In this document: in pieces, positions 1-9,000 of the stretch
Layout of the letters: the number at the start of each line of letters is the position of its first letter
How positions within the stretch are numbered: position 1 is the stretch's first letter
Assembly: GCA_029261905.1 (NCBI GenBank)
Contig: JAJDAM010000714.1
Coordinates: 1-23,727, forward strand
Length of the DNA stretch: 23,727 nt
Source of the DNA: Deltaproteobacteria bacterium
GTDB lineage: Bacteria; Myxococcota_A; UBA9160; SMWR01
Direction: 5' to 3'
Translations under genes and position numbers: made by a program
The notes under the pieces: generated by a model
What the model was told of the DNA's origin: nothing
Databases searched by the model: none
The model's input: the letters and a program-made list of their open reading frames with translations, nothing else

Positions 1-1458
1 GTTTTCCACCGGCTCGATCACGCAGCCGAGGAACGCGTAGCAGCGCGAGACGCCACAGGCACCGGCTTCCGCACAGACGGGCGCTTCCCCGTCGACACAG
101 CTTCCCGCGACACAGCGCTCGACACCGCTACACAGATCGTCATCGCTGCAGTCTTCATCGGACAGACATTCAGGTGCTTCGGGCGGGATCGGGAGTTCGC
201 CTTCGACCGGGACGATCGCGAGGTCGTCCCAGTATTTCTCACCGTTGCCCATCGACCACAGACCCGGTGCTCCACCGAGAAGCCGCGTAGTGCTGGCGTC
301 CAGGCAATCGGCCTGCCAGGTCGAGGGCTCCTGATCGAGTGCAGGCCAGACCTTGGCCTGCACGCGCGTCCCGTCGTCATCGTCGAACGCGCGGAACCGG
401 AAGTGGTACCAGACGCCCGCAGTCGGTATTACGCCGGTCTCGGTATCGCCCACACAGGCGTCTGCGTCGCCGCCATGGTTCGAGAAGTGGAAGGAACCCG
501 TGTTGTATCGGCGAAGCCTGTAGTAGGCGTCGGAATTCGGATAGTCGCTGTAGAGCGTGACTCCGATCCCCCCCTTTGCGTCGGACACGCGCAGGCGTCC
601 GCTCAGCTCGTAGTTCGACCAGCGGTCGCTGCCGTCGATCAGAAGATGCGAGTGGATGTTGGTCGCAGTCGATCGCGTCCCGAATACCTTGTCGCCATTC
701 GACAGCGCCATGACCTCGAACAGATCGGACTCCCCGAACGAATTCGACGCACCCGTATCGAACCAGCCGGTCGGATCCTGGCCCGCAGCGGACTGTTCGA
801 ACGAGATGAAGGTCGCGTTGGGACTGGCGTAGTCGCCCGGTTCCGGGATCACCGGCACTTCGCCGTAACAGGCGCCGGCTTCGCAGCGATCCCCCACCGT
901 TGCGGAGTCGCCGTCGTTGCAAGACGTTCCGTTCGGAGCCGGATCGGTCGCGCATCCGTACACAGGATCACAGCGACCGACATTGCACGGGTCGACCGTG
1001 TTGCACTGTGGCGCAACCCCGGCGGTGCAGGTCCCGTTGTCGCAGCTCTCCTCGCCGTTGCAGACGTCCGCATCTCGGCAGTCGGTATCCGATGCGCAGA
1101 CGGTCGGAAGATCGCGGAGCATCTGATTCGACGGCGAAGACTCGCTGCCCGTTTCGTCGTAGGCGGTCAAGACGACCCACGAAGGTCCGGAGATGAGATC
1201 TTCCAACGGGTGACTGGCCACGCCGTCGGCCATCGCATAATCGCTGCCGATATCCACCATGTGATCGACCTGGTCGGCGGCAAAGAACCCGGATTCCGAT
1301 CCGACGTACAACTTGTAGCCAACGACGCTCGGGCTGGGTGACGGCACCCAACGAAGGTCCGCAGCCGCTGCTGGATGCGCAGCGAAGCTGAGGACGAGCC
1401 CTGTGAGCGTTGCGAGGCAGGCGAATCGGCGAAACGAGACGTCGCTAGTAATCTTCAT
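1..1458 (-). CDS. Secreted FN3 / Cys-rich / lectin-like multidomain protein, C-terminus cut by window edge
   Basis: The reading frame is open from an ATG at 1458 to the window edge (486 residues seen, no stop), so the gene continues to the left. Residues 1-33 are a Sec signal peptide (MKITSDVSFRRF, a hydrophobic core, then HPAAAA). Residues ~34-115 resemble a fibronectin type III domain (LRWVPSPSPSVVGYKLYVG near the start, VVLTAYDETGSESSPSNQ near the end). From Cys121 a Cys-rich stretch begins with DxCNGxExC and NGxxCNDGD motifs, known from secreted proteins of Myxococcota and other deltaproteobacteria. Residues ~210-400 look like a beta-sandwich of the LamG/concanavalin type (HSHLLIDG, WYHFRFRAFDDDDG, KYWDDLAIVP), and a second Cys-rich DxCSGVExC block follows up to the edge. 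A surface adhesin or carbohydrate-binding role is inferred; no catalytic motif is visible. No clear Shine-Dalgarno precedes the ATG. It is divergent from the SGNH-like gene. Confidence 0.8.
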   Translation of the reverse strand, partial: MKITSDVSFRRFACLATLTGLVLSFAAHPAAAADLRWVPSPSPSVVGYKLYVGSESGFFAADQVDHMVDIGSDYAMADGVASHPLEDLISGPSWVVLTAYDETGSESSPSNQMLRDLPTVCASDTDCRDADVCNGEESCDNGTCTAGVAPQCNTVDPCNVGRCDPVYGCATDPAPNGTSCNDGDSATVGDRCEAGACYGEVPVIPEPGDYASPNATFISFEQSAAGQDPTGWFDTGASNSFGESDLFEVMALSNGDKVFGTRSTATNIHSHLLIDGSDRWSNYELSGRLRVSDAKGGIGVTLYSDYPNSDAYYRLRRYNTGSFHFSNHGGDADACVGDTETGVIPTAGVWYHFRFRAFDDDDGTRVQAKVWPALDQEPSTWQADCLDASTTRLLGGAPGLWSMGNGEKYWDDLAIVPVEGELPIPPEAPECLSDEDCSDDDLCSGVERCVAGSCVDGEAPVCAEAGACGVSRCYAFLGCVIEPVEN

Positions 1459-1683
1459 GATGGGTTTGATATCGGCGATGGTCGGTCGCGCTCGGTGACG
1501 GGGGTCACCCACGAACCGAGGGGATTCCGATTTCACCGGCGATTTACGCGTTTGTTGCCGGTTGGCTGCGATCGCATCTCGATTTCGCGACCACCCCACC
1601 CCGCCCGGCCCGGACGCGGCGGCGGATTTTCTTCTAGACTCCGGTCGCTCGAGTCGGATTGGACGGAACCGGCTGCAAATGCC

Positions 1684-1689
1684 GAGAGG
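1684..1689 (+). promoter_or_regulatory. Shine-Dalgarno GAGAGG supporting a GTG start
   Basis: GAGAGG lies 5 nt before a GTG at 1695 in frame with the SGNH-like gene. The upstream in-frame ATG at 1659 has no comparable site, and using it would place a non-signal-like MDGTGCKCREVL before the arginine-rich n-region. This favours the GTG. Confidence 0.5.
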
Positions 1690-1694
1690 TTCTG

Positions 1695-2987
1695 GTGGGA
1701 AGACGCACCCGCGTGATCCAGGTTGCAGCGTTCGCCGCGCTGCTGTTGCTCGCGACTCTGGCGCTGCTGGAGCTGGGTGCTGCCGCCGGCTTCGCGCTAC
1801 TCGACGATTGGCCCTCGCGCGCTTCGATCGAGAGTTCGCTCGACACAGCGGACGAACCCGAGACGACCGGGGACGCACCCGCTACACGCCGTCGGAGCAG
1901 TGTCCTCCATCCTTACCTTGGTTTCGTGCGCGACCCCGTACGCCTCCCGAGGCGCGTGAATCGAAGGCTCCCGGATGCGGCCATCAACGAATTCGGCTTC
2001 TTCGGGCCGTCTCCCATGGCGGCGAAGGGGGCGAACGTGGCCCGGGTCGTCATCACCGGCGGGTCGGTCGCTGAGGAGTTCTTTCTCTACGCAGGTGAGG
2101 CGCTTGCCCGGGAGCTCGAAGCGTCGGGTGCGTTCGGTGGTCGGTCCGTAGAGCTCGTATCTCTTGCGATGGCGGGCTTCAAGCAGCCCCAACAGCTGAT
2201 TGCCGTGAGCTACCTGCTGCTGCTCGGCGCCGAATTCGATGCCATCGTAAACCTGGACGGATTCAACGAGGTCGTGCTCCCATTCACGGATATCGTGCCG
2301 ATGAAGGTGGCGCCCAGCTATCCGTTTCGCTGGAACGCACTCGCGATCGACACGATCGATGTCGATACCGCGCAAGCGGTCGCACAAATCGGCGAAACCC
2401 TGACGGCACTCGAGAGTTGGCGCGGTTTTTTCGGAAGGGTTCCGCTGCGACACAGCGCGTTCGCGCTGGCAAGCTGGCACGCCGTGAGCACCCAGCTCGA
2501 AGCGAAACGGGTTCGACTGGAAGGTGTTCTGCGCGAGAAACTGGCCGCGTCTGCCCACAGCCGTCCGAGCCTGCGAGGCCCCACCGCCGAATTCGCGTCG
2601 GACGATCGGATCCACCAGGCCTCGGTAGAACTCTGGAAGCGTGCGTCGATTCAGCTCTGGCAGTTGTGCCAGGCACAGCACATTGCCTACCTGCACGCGC
2701 TACAGCCGAATCAATACGTCGCGGGCTCGAAGCCATTCACGCCGGCCGAACGCACGATCGCGATCCGGCCGAGCGGCAACACGACCCGAATCGCGGCCGA
2801 AGCGGGATACATTCGAATGATCGCAGAGGGGGCCAACCTCAGAGAGATGGGACTTCCGTTCTTCGACCTGACCGACCTCTTCGAGCACGAAGCGGAACCG
2901 GTCTATCGCGACGGCTGCTGCCACTACTACGATCGCGGCTACGAATTGATCGCGGATCGCATCGCCCGGGAGCTGGCCGCGAGGTGA
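1695..2987 (+). CDS. Membrane-anchored SGNH/GDSL-hydrolase-like protein
   Basis: A 430-residue protein if the GTG at 1695 is used. The N-terminus (VGRRTRVIQVAAFAALLLLA and onward) is a positively charged n-region plus a hydrophobic segment, so the rest should be extracytoplasmic and anchored or secreted. SGNH-hydrolase blocks are visible. Block I is VVITGGSVAEEF with candidate nucleophile Ser124, a block III-like NLDGFNEV supplies Gly and Asn, and a C-terminal block V-like element has Asp406 and His410 (DGCCHYYDRGYELIADRIA). The D-H spacing is DxxxH instead of the usual DxxH, so the exact acid is uncertain. The family includes carbohydrate O-acetyl esterases and lipases; the substrate here cannot be read from sequence. 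It converges on LDT-A with a 22-nt gap. An alternative start is the ATG at 1659. SGNH fold likely, substrate unknown. Confidence 0.8.
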   Translation: MGRRTRVIQVAAFAALLLLATLALLELGAAAGFALLDDWPSRASIESSLDTADEPETTGDAPATRRRSSVLHPYLGFVRDPVRLPRRVNRRLPDAAINEFGFFGPSPMAAKGANVARVVITGGSVAEEFFLYAGEALARELEASGAFGGRSVELVSLAMAGFKQPQQLIAVSYLLLLGAEFDAIVNLDGFNEVVLPFTDIVPMKVAPSYPFRWNALAIDTIDVDTAQAVAQIGETLTALESWRGFFGRVPLRHSAFALASWHAVSTQLEAKRVRLEGVLREKLAASAHSRPSLRGPTAEFASDDRIHQASVELWKRASIQLWQLCQAQHIAYLHALQPNQYVAGSKPFTPAERTIAIRPSGNTTRIAAEAGYIRMIAEGANLREMGLPFFDLTDLFEHEAEPVYRDGCCHYYDRGYELIADRIARELAAR

Positions 2988-3009
2988 TCCTGAGCCGCGG
3001 AGCCAACCT

Positions 3010-4644
3010 CTAATTCAATCGAAGCTTCGCCCGGTCGACCGAATATCCGTGCCCGACGCGGCGGACTTCTCGATTGAATTCCATGCCCGCCGGCGAGGTG
3101 CCGTCGACTCCCTTGATCTTGTAGAACTGCAGCGTTTCGGGTTGGTAGGGGGCCTCGTACATCGTCAGGCCCTCGAAAGTCTTGCCTTCGAACTCTTTGT
3201 CTTTGAGAAATTTCCCCTGGCAGACGGTTGGAAAGGTCACCTTGCCGATGTCGCCGTAGACCATCTCGGGGCCGTACATCCAATCGTAGAAGTCTTTGCG
3301 GTTGTTCTGCGCCCAGATTTCCTTCGCGACGCGCGACTTGGTGTGACGGAACGCGATGTAGTACTGCACGCCCATGATTTCGTCTTTGCCATCCCCGTAG
3401 CGATCGAATACGTCGTAGCAGTGCGAGATGTAACGGAAAGTACGGATGCCTTCCATCTGCTTGGAGGTCGAGGGGAGCAACTCGCGCATCTCGGCGAGGT
3501 GCCCGGAGTTCAGGCGTGTGCAGCCATGAGATACGGGCCCTCGACTCGTCAGCGCGACCCGGTTGAACGGCTTGCCGGTTCGGCTCCCCTCGGTGTAGGT
3601 CCGCCATTCGGTGGGAATCAGCTGGTGGCCCTGAATCCAGTTGCTGATGCCGGTATTGTGGATCGAGTTGTAGGCGCTGCCTCCGCCGTACTCGTAGGGG
3701 AACATCGGAATCAGTCCGTAGTAACCGGCCTTCGAGATGTAATCGACCATGCCGACCATGCCCGTGCCGTACTCGCGAGGTTTCAGGTCCCAGATCCCTG
3801 GTGTGGTGATCATCGGGATCTTGCGGCCGTTGTGGGTGGTGGTGCGGTCATAGGTGCCGGCGGGATAGATCGCGGTGTACTCCCAATAATCGATCTTCCC
3901 GTCGTTGACCGCATAGATGTTGTCGGTCAGGTCCATGAAGAGGGCTTGGGTCTCGGCGCGAAAGGCAGTGCTGGTGCCGGCCTCCTGGGCCTGGGTGTGC
4001 AGGCGATCGAAGGCGGCCAGCTGCGTTTCGGTCAGGTTGGAAACCCAGATACGGTTGTGGAACAACTCGTTGACCAGGTCGACTTTCGCTTGCAGCTTTT
4101 CCGCGACCGGATTCGCGCGAAGCAGCGCGGCCCAGGCGTCGACCATCGGGTCGAAGTCTTTCTGGATGTGGTAGAGGCGCTCTGGATTCAGTTCGTCGAT
4201 CGCCTCGACGTTGAGCTTTCGCCACTGTTCGGGGGACAGGCTGCTCTTGCGAGCGACCTTCTCGTCGATTCCGGCAGCGGCATAGAGTCGTTCGAAATCC
4301 TCCCAGTACATCGTGCTCGTCAGCGTGATGACACCACTGTCGATCAGCTCTTTTTGGAGATCGTGCTTTGCCTTCATGTCGGTGAGGAAGTTGTCGATCG
4401 TGTCGTCTGGCAGGATCATGCGGACGCGAAGCTGGTTTCCGCGCGCGACGTGCATCTTGATGCGGGTTGCATCCTGTACGCGCGGAATGAAACCGACGTG
4501 GAAGTTGGGATCGTAGTCGTTGAAGAACGTCCCGTACGGGGTCGGGTCGTTCCAGCGCTCCACTCTTTGGGCCGACGCGATACTCGCTGAGACCACGAGG
4601 AATACGACCGCGGTCGCAAGGGTCCAAAATCGGATACGGCGCAT
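3010..4644 (-). CDS. Large L,D-transpeptidase (YkuD-type), LDT-A
   Basis: 544 residues from the ATG at 4644, which follows a good AGAAGGGG site and starts a Sec signal peptide (MRRIRFWTLATAVVFLVV, cleaved after ASIASA). The catalytic motif SHGCTRL matches the YkuD signature S-H-G-C-x-R, with nucleophile Cys375. His329 in NSIHNTG is the likely catalytic His. The 46-residue His-Cys spacing is much longer than the roughly 15-20 of typical YkuD domains, implying an insertion. Family knowledge: these enzymes form 3-3 cross-links in peptidoglycan or attach proteins to it, in the periplasm. About 230 residues before the catalytic domain form a region I cannot assign. After it, an acidic EF-hand-like loop (D414-R-Y-G-D-G-K-D-E422) is followed by ~120 further residues. 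At ~540 residues it is nearly twice the usual length. It is a paralogue of the 9214-10833 gene and probably co-transcribed with the serine hydrolase gene 106 nt upstream. Confidence 0.85.
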   Translation of the reverse strand: MRRIRFWTLATAVVFLVVSASIASAQRVERWNDPTPYGTFFNDYDPNFHVGFIPRVQDATRIKMHVARGNQLRVRMILPDDTIDNFLTDMKAKHDLQKELIDSGVITLTSTMYWEDFERLYAAAGIDEKVARKSSLSPEQWRKLNVEAIDELNPERLYHIQKDFDPMVDAWAALLRANPVAEKLQAKVDLVNELFHNRIWVSNLTETQLAAFDRLHTQAQEAGTSTAFRAETQALFMDLTDNIYAVNDGKIDYWEYTAIYPAGTYDRTTTHNGRKIPMITTPGIWDLKPREYGTGMVGMVDYISKAGYYGLIPMFPYEYGGGSAYNSIHNTGISNWIQGHQLIPTEWRTYTEGSRTGKPFNRVALTSRGPVSHGCTRLNSGHLAEMRELLPSTSKQMEGIRTFRYISHCYDVFDRYGDGKDEIMGVQYYIAFRHTKSRVAKEIWAQNNRKDFYDWMYGPEMVYGDIGKVTFPTVCQGKFLKDKEFEGKTFEGLTMYEAPYQPETLQFYKIKGVDGTSPAGMEFNREVRRVGHGYSVDRAKLRLN

Positions 4645-4660
4645 ATGGGGTTCCCCTTCT

Positions 4661-4690
4661 CTTGTGGTCGGGTGTGGTCGCATGTGGTCG
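4661..4690. repeat. Three tandem 10-bp units (nnTGTGGTCG)
   Basis: The octamer TGTGGTCG occurs three times at exactly 10-bp spacing, in the 106-bp gap between the serine hydrolase stop and the start of LDT-A. One unit per helical turn is compatible with a protein-binding array, but it could be a slippage product. Confidence 0.7.
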
Positions 4691-4750
4691 CGTGGATCGC
4701 CTGTCGCACTGGCTCGGCGATACTACCCCGAAACCTCGGCGAGTTGACGC

Positions 4751-5833
4751 TCAGTCAACGCCGTCACGTGCGAAGATGATCCGGGCGGCGCCCTCGGCAA
4801 CTTTCGCAATGATGTTCCCACGGTATTTGGGGCCGCCTTCGATGAAGGCGGCGACCACGAGCTGCCGGCCCGACGGACCGCGAACGATTCCAGCATCGGC
4901 GAAGATCGGCCCCCAGGTGCCGGTCTTCGCGAATACGTCGACGGGGAAACCACTCTTTTCTGCGCCACCTGCGATACGAGCCCTCAGGTATCGCTGCTTC
5001 TGGGTCGAACGGCGCATTCGCTCGCGAACGGCCTCCGAAGCCTCCGGAGAGAGCGCTCGGTCGGTCGCGAGCAACGCGAGGAGCCTGGCGCTGTCGTTGG
5101 CCGTCATCGCCATCCGGTTGCGGTACTGGCCGGTCTGATTGGGGAGGGCGCCTTCGATCCCGGTGTCTTCGAGAAACTGCTCTTCGCGACCGTACAGGTC
5201 GCCACCGCCGTCATAGGTGGGGTGGACCATGTGCAGCCCCGTGATGCCGAGCTCGTTCAGCCAGTCTTTCACCCGATGTCGCCTGCGTACGAACTCGGGG
5301 TATTCCTCGGGGCCGAGGCGGGGACCCGGTCGAGTGTCGGTCAACCGCGCGACGACCTTCTGAGTCGCGCGATTGCTGCTGACATAGATCATCTGTTGCA
5401 GCTGGCGATCGAGCTTTGGATCGATATCGAGCTTGCCTTCGTCGCGCCACTCGTAGGCGGCCATCAGGTAGACGAATTTCGCCACGCTCGCCGGGTACAC
5501 CGGGAGGTCGCCTTTCCAATCTGCGAGCGTCGGCGACCCTTCGACCGGGATGTCGATCAGCGAGAATCGAATCGTCTGCCGCGCCAGCGTCTTGTCGCGG
5601 GACCGTTGCGTCTCGATCTTCTCATCGAGAAAGATCTGCAGTTCGCGATCTGGCTGAATCGTTCCGAGCCAATCCCTGGCGGATGCCTCGAGGGCCTCCT
5701 CTTGTTCGGGTGAGACCAGGGCGGGACTCACGGGAGGTTCAGTGGTCGCTCCATCGGCCGCGGAACTACCGGAGAAGAACATCACAGTAGCTACCGCACC
5801 CCAGGCCGCCCATCCGGCCAGCGCGCGAATCAT
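4751..5833 (-). CDS. Class A beta-lactamase / D,D-peptidase-fold serine hydrolase
   Basis: 360 residues from the ATG at 5833. The frame stays open further upstream, but only this ATG begins a signal peptide (MIRALAGWAAWGAVATVMFF, then SGSSAADG). All three motifs of the serine penicillin-recognising fold are present in order: SxxK as Ser116-Val-Ala-Lys119 (YPASVAKF), SxN as Ser152-Ser-Asn154 (YVSSNRA), and KTG as Lys303-Thr-Gly305 (FAKTGTWG). Order and spacing fit the class A beta-lactamase (beta-lactamase2) family. I could not identify the Glu of the omega loop, so hydrolysis of antibiotics is not established and a D,D-carboxypeptidase or endopeptidase acting on peptidoglycan is equally possible. 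A GAGGA sits about 14 nt before the ATG, rather far. Downstream on the same strand lies LDT-A, and upstream the dikinase gene is transcribed away from it. A cell-wall role is inferred from these neighbours. Confidence 0.85.
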   Translation of the reverse strand: MIRALAGWAAWGAVATVMFFSGSSAADGATTEPPVSPALVSPEQEEALEASARDWLGTIQPDRELQIFLDEKIETQRSRDKTLARQTIRFSLIDIPVEGSPTLADWKGDLPVYPASVAKFVYLMAAYEWRDEGKLDIDPKLDRQLQQMIYVSSNRATQKVVARLTDTRPGPRLGPEEYPEFVRRRHRVKDWLNELGITGLHMVHPTYDGGGDLYGREEQFLEDTGIEGALPNQTGQYRNRMAMTANDSARLLALLATDRALSPEASEAVRERMRRSTQKQRYLRARIAGGAEKSGFPVDVFAKTGTWGPIFADAGIVRGPSGRQLVVAAFIEGGPKYRGNIIAKVAEGAARIIFARDGVD

Positions 5834-6031
5834 CGAACAGTGCACAGTCCTCAGAGCATAGGCCGATTCGCTTGCCGATCGAAAGGTCGATTCGATCCTT
5901 TTCGGCGGGGCGGTTTTCGGGTTGCGGTTTTTGGCTGGACAGTTTCCGAGGGGATAGTTTCCGAGCGAATGCAGGCGTGCGAACATGGGCCGATTCGAGG
6001 GTGGGCTTCCCGCCACCCAGGGAGCCCTGAC
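5834..6031. promoter_or_regulatory. Shared divergent promoter region of the envelope cluster
   Basis: This ~200-bp stretch separates the minus-strand pair (serine hydrolase, LDT-A) from the plus-strand pair (dikinase, LDT-B). It holds two direct copies of AGTTTCCGAG (5941-5950 and 5956-5965, 15-bp period) and a 6-bp inverted repeat GGGTGG/CCACCC (5999-6004 and 6013-6018) just before the putative ribosome binding site. I recognise no convincing -35/-10 pair. If the dikinase starts at the ATG at 5969, part of this region is coding. Confidence 0.45.
6019..6024 (+). promoter_or_regulatory. Shine-Dalgarno AGGGAG supporting a TTG start
   Basis: AGGGAG lies 7 nt before a TTG at 6032 in the dikinase frame, a better site than precedes the ATG at 5969 or the GTG at 6068. 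Confidence 0.45.
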
Positions 6032-9000
6032 TTGAACGATCCGTTGCAATCCGCGGCGAAAGTCCCGGTGACAGATGTCACAAAAGCCCACTCCGCGCGG
6101 GCGTTCGCGTTCATCTCGGGAGCGCTCGTTTCGATCCTCGTCCCGCTTTGGATGGGTCTGTGGGCGGTTGTCGTCGCGGCGGATGCGGGGGCCTCGGGAC
6201 CCGAACTCACCGCTTCCGATCGCGCCCAACTCGATCAAGACTGGAAGAAGAGCCTCACCGAAGAGAAGGGGCCGTACAGCCTGAATTTCTGCGTGTGTCA
6301 GGACAACGAGAAGAAGCCGGTGCAGTTGCCCGACGGCAGCATCGTTCGACCGTGCGGCAATTCGCCGAAGTTCTGCTCCGGTTTTCGCGAGCCGTGGGCG
6401 GAAGAGCTCGGCAAGCAGCGAATGTGGATCGCCAACCTGTTTTCCCGCGACCTATGGCTGTGGGACGACTTCGCCGACCACCACGATCTGGTGCGCGGCT
6501 ACATCCTCGAGAAGTACTTCGTCGAGACGCATCCCGATCACAAGCTCGCGAAGATGCGCTCCTACGGAGGTATTTCGGGCGCGGAATTCGAGAGCCGCGA
6601 TGCTCCGATTTTCTTCGAGCGGTATCTCGCGATGTCCGAATTCGACGAGCCGCGTCACTTCCTGTTGGCCTACGAGCTGCAGCGCCGCTTCTATGTCCGC
6701 GAAGACCAGGGACAGATCGGCAAAGTGCGAAACATGGCGACCGCCATCCAGCAGTTGAACTACGGCTTCAAGCCGATTCGCGACCAGGTCCACAACCAGC
6801 TGTCGGCCGATGTGATTCCCAAGATCGAAGCCTGGGCGAGCCGGTCGGCCAAGACACACCCGGAACGAAAACAAGCTGCGGAACTCGTCGCGGAAATCAA
6901 GAAGCTGGTGTCGCTCGACGAGGCGGCACTCATCGAGCAGCTCCCTGGGATCGAGGACGCTGCGGTCGCCTTCCAGCTGCAGACGCTCGTCGCCAGCGTC
7001 GGCAAGGAGCCGGTGAATGCGATCGCACGACTCGCCGATGTGATGTCGATCGCCCGTCGCACGGTCGAAAAGAAGAGCGTGTCACCCGCCGACCGCCGCC
7101 GCTTGGTCGACATCGCGATCACCGCGTCGGCCGTCATCAACCGGATCGGCAACGACATGTTGGCCGCCGCCAACCCACTGACGGCCGGCCAGGGCCTTGA
7201 TGTCCTCGCGTCACTCGCGAACGCCGCCTACGGCTCGGGTTTGCTGATGGAACGGGAACGCAACGAAGTCGTGACGAGTCTCCGCGAACTGCAAGAGAAG
7301 AAGAGTGCGACACAGCGGCAGGTCGAACGCGGCCTGACGACCGCCGAGCGCGTGGTCGAATGGTCGCAGCTCGGCACCCACTACGCGTTCGAAGAGGTCC
7401 GGGCACCGTGGCTGTATCTGGTGCCCGACTCGAACCTGCTGGCCGACGATATCCTGCGCGGTTCTGTATTGATCCTGTACGGCAAGGTGTTCGAGACGTT
7501 GCGCGAGTGGGCGACCGGTGCCAGCCGTCCACAACACGAGATCTTCGGCCAGAGCGTCGAAGCCGAGGTTCGCGCTCTGAATCCGGGGTTGGCGTTGGGC
7601 CGACTCGTGGTTGCACCGGAACCGGGCGACTACACCCGCAACGATGTCCTCGCGTTGCCCGAGACGCCCGCCGAACTCGAACCCGCGGCGGGGATCTTCA
7701 CGCGAGGGGAGGGCAACGTTGTCTCGCACGTGCAGTTGTTGGCGCGCGCGCTCGGGATCCCGAACGTCGTGTTGGGACCCTCGGCCTACCAGCGGTTCGA
7801 ATCCCACGACGGCCAGAAGGTCTTCTTCATCGTGACTCCCGGTGGTCGGGTGATCGTCAAGGAGGCGTCCAAGATGAGCGCCCGCGACGAGTCGCTGGTC
7901 GCCGAGTTCTTGGGGAATGTGCGTCGCACCGATGACGGATCGTTCGGGGGCGCCGCCAAGAAACTGCACATCGACAAAGACCGAATCGATCTGACGATGA
8001 AGCTCTCGGTCGATCTCGACCAGATGCGCCGCACCGATTCGGGGATCCGCGGTGGGCCGAAGGCCGCCTACCTGGGCGAACTCAAATACCTGTTTCCCGA
8101 CAAGGTGGCGCGCGGCATCGTCGTGCCGTTTGGCGCCTACTACGACCACTACACGCGCGCGAAGGTCACCGTCCCGGAGGCTCTCGCGAGCCAGCGGATC
8201 GCGGTGGCGGGCAGCCCGCTTCCGGCGTTCGTCGAGCAGACCTACGCGACGTTCTTCGGCGAGATGATGCCGAAGGGGGTCGACGAGCAAGCACTGCGAA
8301 AATGGATCGAGCCTCGTTTGACGATCATGCGCGCATCGATCGAAGCGGCGCCGATCTCCGATGCTTTGGAGGAATCGATCCGAAGCCGGCTGCTGGCGCA
8401 GGGGTTGTTGGAGAAGAAAGACCCGTCCCGAACGGTCGGCGTGTTCATTCGAAGCGACACCAATGTCGAGGACCTCGACGATTTCAACGGGGCCGGCCTG
8501 AATCTCACGCTGTTCGACAAGCGCGCGCTGGTCGATGTCTTCTCCGGTCTGAAAGAGGTCTGGGCATCGCCGTTCAGCTATCGATCGTTCTCGTGGCGTC
8601 AGGCGATCATCGACGAGCCGCTCTGGGTGCTTCCTTCGGTGGTGATCCTCGAAAGCGTGCGTACCGAGAAGTCCGGCGTGCTCGTGACGACGGATGTCGA
8701 TCGCAGCGACGACCGTTCGATGTTGATCGCGACTTCTGAAGGCGTCGGGGGCGCGGTAGACGGCTCCCCGGCCGAGACGCTCGTGTACTCGCCCGACGGC
8801 ATCGAGCTCGTCACGATGTTCAAGTCGCCCTGGCGTCGACTGATTCAGCCCACGGGCGGGAGCGCAGTGGTCGCTTCGACCGGGAGCGAGTACGTGTTGG
8901 CCGACCGTGAAATCAAGGATCTGGTGCGAACCGCGGAAATCATCAAGAAGAAGATTTCGGCCGCCACGGACTCCGCCGGCCAGCCACGGCCCTGGGACAT

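Noticed and set aside
3049..4590. 513-codon open frame on the plus strand
   Set aside because: Antisense to LDT-A, whose frame has a signal peptide and a YkuD motif. The plus-strand translation is a Val/Asp/Arg-rich mirror without any domain.
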